Under the pieces are notes generated by a model, which saw only the letters and a list, made by a program, of their open reading frames with translations, was not told where the DNA came from and did no database searches. A stretch of 64,000 nt of DNA, taken from contig CAVZBZ010000002.1 in the NCBI GenBank assembly GCA_963773665.1, positions 434,001-498,000 on the forward strand, written 5' to 3'. Numbering within the stretch: the first letter of the stretch is position 1; each line of letters begins with the position of its first letter. A program made the translations under genes and the position numbers. Source of the DNA: DATJLY01 sp963773665 (GTDB taxonomy: Bacteria > Pseudomonadota > Alphaproteobacteria > ATCC43930 > CGMCC-115725). This document shows positions 58,428-64,000 of the stretch, one piece after another.

Positions 58428-58634
58428 ATGGCCGCGAGCGGATCACTAGGAATTGTGGCAGGCGCAGCGCTCGCCTACGATCCATCGTGGAAGTCTTTCG
58501 AGACTAGATCGGACCGGGAGGCGCGCCGATGGCCCGCAGCGCGCCAGCAACGCTACAGTAGAACGCACGTCGAACAAATTAACCGGCGAATTCCCCTAGC
58601 TATACATTATGCGATATTCGGAGCCGCGGGCCAG
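58428..58634 (+). CDS. Rightward virus gene split by the att site, in frame with mazG
   Basis: ATG 58428 has CGGAGGG nine bases upstream. It reads MAASGSLGIVAGAALAYDPS and WRPAARQ-like basic sequence, then RRIPLAIHYA across the right att site. In the integrated form it continues without stop into mazG (ATG 58635). If the ends were joined at the att core, it would instead finish ATYQVYRNRMARA and stop near 47654, a protein of about 74 aa. So integration swaps its C-terminus for MazG. Confidence 0.5.
58590..58617 (-). other. Hybrid dif-like right junction (att)
   Basis: On the minus strand: XerC arm ATATCGCATAA and spacer TGTATA, almost identical to the intact dif at 47595, but the XerD arm is GCTAGGGGAAT with little similarity. 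Retention of XerC arm plus spacer only is what XerC-first integration of CTX-type elements leaves behind. Confidence 0.7.
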
Positions 58635-59459
58635 ATGACCGAACGAACCCAAATCGACCGCCTCCTCGCCATCATGGCGCAGCTCCGGGACCGCGCAGCC
58701 GGATGCCCGTGGGACGTGGCGCAGAACTTTGCGACGATCGCGCCTTACACGATCGAGGAAGCCTACGAGGTCGCGGAAGCCGCAGAGACCGGCGACGCCG
58801 AGGCGCTGCGCGAGGAGTTGGGCGACCTTCTGCTTCAGGTCGTGTTCCACGCCCGCATGGCCGAGGAAGCCGGAAGCTTCGACTTCGCCGGCGTGGCGCG
58901 CGCCATCTCGGACAAGATGGTGAAGCGCCACCCGCATGTGTTCGGCACGGCCTCGGTCGAGAACGCCGCAGCCCAGACGGTCGCCTGGGAGGCCCAGAAA
59001 GCCGACGAGCGCCGCGCGAAAGCGGATGCTTCCGGCTGGCCGCCGAGCGCGCTCGACGGGGTCGGATTGGCGCTCCCCGCGCTCACCCGCGCCGTGAAAT
59101 TGCAGCGCCGCGCGGCGCGCGTCGGGTTCGACTGGCCCGATGCGGCGCCGATTTTCGACAAGATCGCCGAGGAGATCGCCGAGCTGCGCGAGGCCATGGC
59201 GGGCGGCTCGCCCGACCGGATCGAGGACGAGCTCGGCGACCTGCTGTTCGCCGTCGTCAACCTCGCGCGCCGGCTCGACACCGATCCCGAACAGGCGCTG
59301 CGCCGGTCGTCCCGAAAATTCGAGCGCCGCTTCCGCGCCATCGAGCAAGCCCTTGCCGCGCGCGGCATATCGGGCGCCTCGCTCGCCGAGATGGAGGCCG
59401 AGTGGCAGCGCGCGAAGGAGGATGAGAAAGGCGCTACGGCTTCGCCAGAAGGTGAATGA
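58635..59459 (+). CDS. mazG: Nucleoside triphosphate pyrophosphohydrolase MazG
   Basis: 274 aa from ATG 58635 (MTERTQIDRLLAIMAQLRDR). The two MazG repeats are intact: GCPWDVAQNFATIAPYTIEE with EELGDLLLQVVFHARMAEEA, and EIAELREAMAGG with EDELGDLLFAVVNLARRL. It hydrolyses NTPs and ppGpp-linked pools. The open frame continues upstream for 69 codons into the virus, so a longer fusion protein is possible. Its stop region overlaps the convergent HIBADH gene by 26 bases. Confidence 0.95.
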   Translation: MTERTQIDRLLAIMAQLRDRAAGCPWDVAQNFATIAPYTIEEAYEVAEAAETGDAEALREELGDLLLQVVFHARMAEEAGSFDFAGVARAISDKMVKRHPHVFGTASVENAAAQTVAWEAQKADERRAKADASGWPPSALDGVGLALPALTRAVKLQRRAARVGFDWPDAAPIFDKIAEEIAELREAMAGGSPDRIEDELGDLLFAVVNLARRLDTDPEQALRRSSRKFERRFRAIEQALAARGISGASLAEMEAEWQRAKEDEKGATASPEGE

Positions 59460-60301
59460 GGCTCGACGTGTCCCAGCGGCCGCCGCCGCGTTCTTGGACG
59501 AGCTGATAGAACTGATCGACCAGGGCGGCCACCGGAAGCGCCGCCTTGTTGCGCCGCGCCTCGGCGAGGCAGATGCCAAGATCCTTCCGCATCCAGTTGA
59601 CGGCGAAGCCGAACTCGAACTTGCCCTCGATCATGGTGGCGGCGCGATTGTCGAGCTGCCACGACTGCGCCGCGCCCTTGCCGATCACCTCCGCCACCTT
59701 CTTGCCGTCGAGCCCGGCGCGCTGCGCGAAATTGAGGCCTTCGGATATCCCCTGCACGGTCCCGGCGATGATGATCTGGTTCACCATCTTGGTGAGCTGG
59801 CCCCGACCCGGCCGGTCCCATCAGCGTCACGGCGTGGCCGTAGTGACGCATGACCGGCTCGGCCACGCGGAACGACGCCTCTGCGCCGCCGGCCATGATT
59901 GTGAGGCGGCCATTGACGGCGCCCGCCTGCCCGCCCGACACGGGCGCGTCCAAAAATCCGAGGCCCCTGCCCTTCGCCTCGCCTTCGAGCTCGCGCGCAA
60001 GCTCGGCGGATGCGGTCGTGTGATCGACCAGAACGGCGCCGCGCTTCATGCCGGCAAGCGCGCCTTCGGGCCCGGTCGCAACCGCGCGCACGTCGGCATC
60101 GTTGCCGACGCACATGAGCACGATCGCCGCGTCGCGCGCGGCCTCGGCCGGGCTCGATGCTCGGGCGCCGCCATGCTCCGTGACCCAGCTCTCGGCCTTG
60201 GCGGCGGTGCGGTTATAGACGGTGACGTCGTGGCCGGCCTTGGCAAGGTGGCCCGCCATCGGAGAACCCATGACGCCAAGCCCCAGAAACGCCAGCTTCA
60301 T
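59434..60301 (-). CDS. 3-hydroxyisobutyrate dehydrogenase family protein (one frameshift)
   Basis: NAD-binding beta-hydroxyacid dehydrogenase. The first frame has MKLAFLGLGVMGSPMAGHLA, VLMCVGNDADVRAVA, and FLDAPVSGGQAGAVNGRLTI with the substrate-binding DAPVSGG. After one extra base in the CCCC run at 59801-59804 the second frame gives GQLTKMVNQIIIAGTVQGIS (catalytic Lys in LTKMVNQ), then MIEGKFEFGFAVNWMRKDLG. The bridged length of about 288 aa is normal. Homopolymer indel, most likely a sequencing error. Could act on hydroxyisobutyrate or tartronate semialdehyde. Confidence 0.88.
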
Positions 60302-60318
60302 CGCTTACCTCATCCTGC

Positions 60319-61146
60319 TCAAAACTGTACCGTCGCGGCGAAGCGCTTGCCGCCGCGGTCGAGCGCCAGGCTCACCGTGCTGCCGGGTGCGATCCCCGCC
60401 ATGATGCGCGCGAGATCGGCGGAGGCGCGCACCGGCTCGGCTCCGATCGCGTGCAGCACGTCGCCGGGCTCGATCCCGGCCGCTGAAGCGGGCGAGGACG
60501 GCGCCGTGGCAACCACGATGACGCCTTGCGGCGGATCGGCAAAGGGCGTCGCCGTTGCGGCGATCACCGTGATGCCGAGATGCGGCGCGCCCGCCGCGCG
60601 CGGCGTCTCGCTCGCGCCCTGCACGAGGTTGTCGACCGCGGTGAGCTGCTGCGCCAGGAGATTTGGCGCAAGGCTCAGGATGACGGGGTCGCCGTCGTTC
60701 GGCGTCACCTTGACGCGGTATCCCTTGAGCACGTGCGCACGCAGCGCCGCATCCGCGACCGGCACCGCCAGCATTTGGCGCGTCACCGTGCAATTCCGGT
60801 CGCCGGGGCCGCATTTGGCATCGGCGATCGGCACGACGGGAAGCTGCGCTGCGGTATCGTCCGCGGCGAAGCGATAGCGAATGTTCTCCAGGTCCATGCC
60901 CCTGGTCAGCTGCTTCAGCGGGCGCGGCACAAAAATCCACACGACGAGCCGGTGGCCGACCGCGTGCGGCGCTTCCTTGCCGACCATGCTCTGCAATTCC
61001 CACTCGTATTTCGGCCCGAGGAGCGAGCCGTCATAGCCGTGCGCGCTGTCGATCGTGACGTGGTCGCTGAACTCGTCGGTGCGCGCCCCTTGCGAAGCGC
61101 AGGATGCGAGGAGCGCCGCGAGCGCGCCGGAAAGCAGCCTGTTCAT
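60319..61146 (-). CDS. Lipoprotein with C-terminal PDZ domain
   Basis: 275 aa from ATG 61146 (MNRLLSGALAALLASCASQG), lipobox LASC. Residues about 20-180 form an uncharacterised domain (YEWELQSMVGKEAPHAVGHR, DAKCGPGDRNCTVTRQMLAV). A PDZ domain follows (PQGVIVVATAPSSPASAAGI, EPGDVLHAIGAEPVRASADL). No protease domain is present. It probably recognises or scaffolds envelope proteins. Confidence 0.75.
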   Translation of the reverse strand: MNRLLSGALAALLASCASQGARTDEFSDHVTIDSAHGYDGSLLGPKYEWELQSMVGKEAPHAVGHRLVVWIFVPRPLKQLTRGMDLENIRYRFAADDTAAQLPVVPIADAKCGPGDRNCTVTRQMLAVPVADAALRAHVLKGYRVKVTPNDGDPVILSLAPNLLAQQLTAVDNLVQGASETPRAAGAPHLGITVIAATATPFADPPQGVIVVATAPSSPASAAGIEPGDVLHAIGAEPVRASADLARIMAGIAPGSTVSLALDRGGKRFAATVQF

Positions 61147-61214
61147 GCCGGGCCGAAGGTATGCGAGCGACCGGCGCGGCGCAACGTATACTGGTGCCAC
61201 GGCGGGAGGCGCGC

Positions 61215-61390
61215 ATGACGACACCGGTTCATCTCGTCGGCAGCATCGGTCTCGACACGGTCGAGGAAGTGTTCGCGACCTGCGGCAGCCTGCTCGGCCC
61301 TTACTTGAAGCGCATGCCGGACGGCGAGCCGGGCGGGCGGCGCCTGTGGATCAGCTGGCAGTTCCCGGTGCTGCGCAATCCAAGGACAGG
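61215..61390 (+). pseudogene. N-terminal remnant of a MetE-like/UROD-fold protein
   Basis: ATG 61215 opens MTTPVHLVGSIGLDTVEEVF, then CGSLLGPYLKRMPDGEPGGR and RLWISWQFPVLRNP. This resembles the first 60 residues of hypothetical proteins related to cobalamin-independent methionine synthase (VHLVGS...PDGExGxR..W). The frame then runs into a palindromic repeat and stops at 61478. The remaining 300 or so residues are missing; hflX follows. A deletion or repeat-mediated truncation is likely. Confidence 0.5.
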
Positions 61391-61407
61391 GGGCCTGCCC
61401 TCGGGTG

Positions 61408-61482
61408 TCATTGCGAGCGAAGCGAAGCAATCCCCAGCCGGAAGGGGATTGCTTCGTCGCTCTCGCTCCTCGCAATGACAAT
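61408..61482. repeat. Palindromic dispersed repeat (TTGCGAGCGAAGCGAAGCAA type)
   Basis: CATTGCGAGCGAAGCGAAGC (from 61410) is followed by AATCCCC and its inverted counterpart GGGGATTGCTTCG...CGCAATGACA to about 61481. This GAGCGAAGCGAAGCAATCC element is a well-known mobile palindrome found in many alphaproteobacterial and other genomes. It ends the truncated gene at 61215 and lies just behind the hflX stop. Confidence 0.75.
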
Positions 61483-61511
61483 TCCGATGGAAGTACCCGC
61501 GGAGAGGGCGG

Positions 61512-62822
61512 TTACCCGGCGCGGCGGCGAAAGCGGGCGAGATCGGCCTGGCTGAGGCGCACTTCGAGATGCGCCTCGCTCTCGTCGTCGGCACGGCCCA
61601 CGATTTCGCCGTGGCTGTAGAGCCAGGCGAGCGCCGCGCCGTCCGTGAGCGGCACCGCGAGCCGCACCGCGCGCCGGCCGCCATCGAGCCGCTCGTCGAA
61701 CAGCGCGACCAGCTCCTCGCACCCCTCGCCCGTCGCGGCCGAGACCGGCACCGTGTCGCGGTTGCGCCGCGCCTGGTTCCTGAGTGCGGCGCGCTGCTCC
61801 GGCGACATGAGATCGATCTTGTTGAGCGCCTCGATCAGGCCGCGCTCGACCGTCTCGCCGAGGCCGAGATCGGTCAGCACGGCATGCACGTCGTCGCGCT
61901 GCGCCTCGGTGTCGGGATGATGCACGTCGCGCACATGGACGATGAGGTCGGCTTCGGTCACTTCCTCGAGCGTGGCGCGGAATGCGGCGACGAGATGGGT
62001 CGGCAGGTCGGAGATGAAGCCCACCGTGTCCGACAATATGGCGCTGCGGCCCGACGGCAGCGCGAGCCGCCGCATGGTCGGGTCGAGCGTCTCGAAGAGC
62101 CGGCTCGCCGACGCGACCTCGGCCTGCGTCAGGCGGTTGAAGAGGGTCGATTTCCCGGCATTGGTGTAGCCGACCAGCGCCACCACGGGATAAGGCACGC
62201 GCTTCCTTGCGTCGCGGTGGAGCGAGCGCGTGCGGCGCACGGTCTCGAGCTCGCGCTTCAGCATGGCGATGCGGTCGGTGATGAGGCGGCGGTCCATCTC
62301 GAGCTGGCTCTCGCCCGGGCCGCCGAGAAAACCGAAGCCGCCGCGCTGCCGCTCCAAATGGGTCCAGGAGCGGACGAGGCGCGAGCGCTGATACGAGAGC
62401 GCGGCAAGCTCGACCTGGAGCCTGCCCTCGTGCGTGCGGGCGCGCGCGCCGAAGATCTCGAGGATGAGGCCGGTGCGGTCGATCACCTTGCATTTCCACG
62501 CGCGCTCGAGATTGCGCTGCTGCACCGGCGTGACCGTCGCATCGACGATCGCGACCGTGACGCCCAGCTCTTCGATCGACTTGCCGAGCTTCTCGACCGT
62601 GCCGCTGCCGAAGAGGGTCGCGGGCCGCGCGCTCTTGAGGTTGACGATCTCGGCCGCGGCGATGTCGAGCGCGATCGCGCGGGCAAGACCGACCGCCTCG
62701 GCCAGCCGCGCCTCGGGCGAACGCTCGGCCTCCTTGCGCGCGCCCGACGCGAGACGCAGCACCGGGTGCACCACCAAAGAGCGCCCGACCGGGCCGTTGG
62801 CTTCGCGCTGCCGCCCCTCCAT
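61512..62822 (-). CDS. hflX: Ribosome-associated GTPase HflX
   Basis: 436-aa GTPase with the N-terminal HflX domain (LFGSGTVEKLGKSIEELGVT, GFGFLGGPGESQLEMDRRLI) and G domain: G1 ALVGYTNAGKSTLFN, G3 SDTVGFISDLP, G4 ALNKIDLM. It rescues or splits stalled ribosomes. It lies directly after hfq in the same direction, the conserved hfq-hflX operon, which in alphaproteobacteria borders mazG as here. Confidence 0.95.
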   Translation of the reverse strand: MEGRQREANGPVGRSLVVHPVLRLASGARKEAERSPEARLAEAVGLARAIALDIAAAEIVNLKSARPATLFGSGTVEKLGKSIEELGVTVAIVDATVTPVQQRNLERAWKCKVIDRTGLILEIFGARARTHEGRLQVELAALSYQRSRLVRSWTHLERQRGGFGFLGGPGESQLEMDRRLITDRIAMLKRELETVRRTRSLHRDARKRVPYPVVALVGYTNAGKSTLFNRLTQAEVASASRLFETLDPTMRRLALPSGRSAILSDTVGFISDLPTHLVAAFRATLEEVTEADLIVHVRDVHHPDTEAQRDDVHAVLTDLGLGETVERGLIEALNKIDLMSPEQRAALRNQARRNRDTVPVSAATGEGCEELVALFDERLDGGRRAVRLAVPLTDGAALAWLYSHGEIVGRADDESEAHLEVRLSQADLARFRRRAG

Positions 62823-62826
62823 CCGA

Positions 62827-63075
62827 TCAGGCTTCGTCGGCGTCTTTCGCTTCGAAGAGCTGGATCGGCGTCGCCGGCATGACGGTCGAGATCGCGTGCT
62901 TGTAGACGAGTTGCGAATGCGCGTCGCGCCGCAGCAGCACGCAGAAATTATCGAACCAGGTGATGATGCCTTGGAGCTTGACCCCGTTCACGAGAAACAC
63001 CGTGACCGGCGTCTTGTTCTTGCGGACGTGGTTCAGGAACACGTCCTGCACATTTTGTGATTTTTCCGACGACAT
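62827..63075 (-). CDS. hfq: RNA chaperone Hfq
   Basis: 82 aa from ATG 63075 (MSSEKSQNVQDVFLNHVRKN). Sm1 motif TPVTVFLVNGVKLQGIITWF and Sm2 KHAISTVMP (KHA-type variant of YKHA) are present, with a short acidic tail. AGGGG lies upstream of the ATG. hflX follows four bases later. The 220-bp gap upstream (63076-63294) has no gene; it should hold the hfq promoter, but I could not pick a convincing one. Confidence 0.96.
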   Translation of the reverse strand: MSSEKSQNVQDVFLNHVRKNKTPVTVFLVNGVKLQGIITWFDNFCVLLRRDAHSQLVYKHAISTVMPATPIQLFEAKDADEA

Positions 63076-63294
63076 GGGGAGACCCCTTTTTTCAGAGTTC
63101 TTGTCGGTCGGAGCCTTTCGCGACAGTCCGCTCGCCGCCGATCCTTCTAACAAAATAGACGAGCAATATCCCATAACCCATTGAAACCGAGTTCATATCT
63201 GCACAAGAGAAATCCACACGACTGGCTCAACGGGAGGAGCAAAACCGTCACGCGCTCACCGGAATAGATACCAAAATTGGGACGGAAAGGGAAA

Positions 63295-63939
63295 TCACAA
63301 GCCCTTTAGGTGGCGCGCGAACGCGGCGCAGGCGGAAAACTGCAGCGCGGGCGGAAACCGCGCGAAGTCCGCGTCGGCCCGGTCGAGCGGGCCCAGGAGC
63401 ACGCCGAGGCAGCCGGCATTGGCGGCACATTCCATGTCGAGCGCGGTGTCGCCGATATACCAGGCGCCCGAAGGCGTAAGGCCAGTCCCTTCGAGCGCCA
63501 TGCGAATCGGCGCCGCATCCGGCTTGTCGGCCGGCGCGTCGCCTGCGCCGACGAGCTGCGCGAAGAAACGGGTCCAGCCGAGATGAGCCGCCTCGCGCCG
63601 CAGCACCGGCCCGGTCTTGTTGCTGACGACGGCGAGGTAATGGCCGCGCCCCTGAAGCTCGCCCAGAAGCTCCGCGGCACCCGCGACCGGCGCGATGCGC
63701 TCGAGGTGGGTCGCGGTGAAAGTGTCGAGATAGAGCTTGCGCGCTTCCTCCCAGCGGTTGCCGAAGAGCGCCGGAAAGGCGTCGCGCAGGCTGCGGCGGA
63801 CGCGCGCCTTTGTCTCGTCGAGCGACCAGGGCTCGTGGCCCATCGCCTCGAACGTCACGACGAGCGCGTGATGGATCGCGTCCCAGCTTTCGACGAGCGT
63901 GTTGTCCCAATCGAAGATGAGGGCTTTGGGCGCGCTCAT
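63295..63939 (-). CDS. HAD-family hydrolase (phosphoglycolate-phosphatase-like)
   Basis: 214 aa. HAD motif I is ALIFDWDNTLVESWDAIHHA (DWDNT), motif II LAVVSNKTGPVLRREAAHLG (Ser), Lys in ADKPDAAPIRMAL, and motif IV WYIGDTALDMECAANAG (GDT..D). The helical cap lies between. Substrate is probably a small phosphorylated metabolite. Its neighbour hfq is on the same strand but with a 220-bp gap. Confidence 0.9.
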   Translation of the reverse strand: MSAPKALIFDWDNTLVESWDAIHHALVVTFEAMGHEPWSLDETKARVRRSLRDAFPALFGNRWEEARKLYLDTFTATHLERIAPVAGAAELLGELQGRGHYLAVVSNKTGPVLRREAAHLGWTRFFAQLVGAGDAPADKPDAAPIRMALEGTGLTPSGAWYIGDTALDMECAANAGCLGVLLGPLDRADADFARFPPALQFSACAAFARHLKGL

Positions 63940-64000
63940 CGGTCCTGGCCGCCCGCGGCCGCATAGCGCGCATATGATGCGGCCAGCCGGCGCGTCACCG

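Larger units (their letters stand above)
47606..58606. mobile_element. Integrated tailless membrane-phage-like element (PM2/FLiP type) at dif
   Basis: About 11.0 kb between intact dif and a hybrid dif-like site, interrupting the MBL-mazG order. It holds a rolling-circle HUH Rep, a packaging-type ATPase, a candidate double-jelly-roll capsid protein, a probable spike, a lytic transglycosylase, a Zn-ribbon protein, a basic 24-aa peptide and about ten tiny TM proteins. No terminase, portal, tail or integrase is found. Size is close to PM2 (about 10 kb) and FLiP (about 9 kb). Most genes run leftward with ATGA/GTGA overlaps; a few run rightward around the att site. Confidence 0.8.

Noticed and set aside
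47606..58606. Filamentous (inovirus) or microvirus prophage
   Set aside because: Rolling-circle Rep and dif integration suggest inoviruses, but there is no Zot with a TM helix and no pVIII- or pIII-like gene, and the ATPase is soluble with a P9-like layout. No microvirus VP1-type capsid or pilot protein is visible. The set of TM mini-proteins and a 354-aa beta-rich protein fits a membrane phage better.
47606..58606. Remnant of a tailed prophage
   Set aside because: No terminase, portal, tape-measure, tail or integrase genes, and the ends coincide with XerCD-type junctions.
1..64000. CRISPR arrays, toxin-antitoxin pairs or known defence systems
   Set aside because: I found no regularly spaced repeats, no cas genes and no recognisable defence operon in the window.

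Overview
The window is a GC-rich chromosomal segment of an alphaproteobacterium, probably Rhizobiales- or Rhodospirillales-like; I cannot name the genus. The evidence is gene order: rpmF-plsX-fabH-ihfA-merR, hom-glpX-recJ, tmk-holB-metG-tatD-MBL-mazG and hflX-hfq are arrangements I know from alphaproteobacteria. PHA synthase, FNR/FixK-type boxes, many GTG starts and tRNAs with encoded CCA fit as well. A 28-bp dif site lies at 47.6 kb, so the window should be near the replication terminus.

Layout. 0-6 kb: autotransporter relic, MBL hydrolase, flavin monooxygenase, fatty-acid/phospholipid genes (plsX, fabH), ihfA and a MerR regulator. 6-15.7 kb: an apparent low-oxygen island. Four TTGAY-N4-ATCAA boxes (FNR/FixK type) precede a host-attachment-like protein, L,D-transpeptidases, an hsp20-lpp-cytochrome c run and macAB; an IS1380 and an IS630 element sit inside it. 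15.7-26.5 kb: tRNA-Pro, ABC substrate-binding protein, cutA, metY, a CoA-binding protein, enoyl-CoA hydratase, rplM-rpsI, argC, a TRAP receptor, phaC and an OmpA-like lipoprotein. 26.5-34 kb: an IS5-family element immediately upstream of hom, then glpX, a 2OG oxygenase, recJ and asnB. 34-47.5 kb: tRNA-Glu abutting a truncated GIY-YIG gene, an MFS transporter, a divergent lipoprotein pair, cell-wall enzymes (MltB, RlpA, D,D-carboxypeptidase) and the tmk-holB-metG-adc-tatD-MBL run. 58.6-64 kb: mazG, HIBADH, a PDZ lipoprotein, hflX, hfq and a HAD phosphatase.

The main find is an integrated virus of about 11.0 kb (about 47.6-58.6 kb) between the MBL gene and mazG. It has a rolling-circle (HUH) Rep, a short P-loop packaging-type ATPase, a candidate double-jelly-roll major capsid protein, a probable spike protein, an SLT-type lytic transglycosylase, a tiny Arg/Lys-rich peptide and about ten very small single-TM proteins. 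I see no terminase, portal or tail genes. This is the plan of a tailless, membrane-containing phage of the PM2 (corticovirus)/FLiP kind. The left end is an intact dif; the right end is a hybrid site keeping only the XerC arm and the 6-bp spacer, so the element appears to use host XerCD. It encodes no recognisable recombinase.

Most virus genes run leftward as one coupled, overlapping series from replication genes (about 58.0 kb) through ATPase and capsid to spike, lysis and membrane proteins (about 48.4 kb). A strong intrinsic terminator follows the capsid gene. A short rightward set flanks the att site, and its last frame runs in phase into mazG.

Caution: at least eight single-base frameshifts occur, including in plsX and fabH, which should be essential. 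The assembly therefore probably contains indel errors, and frameshifted genes should not be read as dead without checking raw data.
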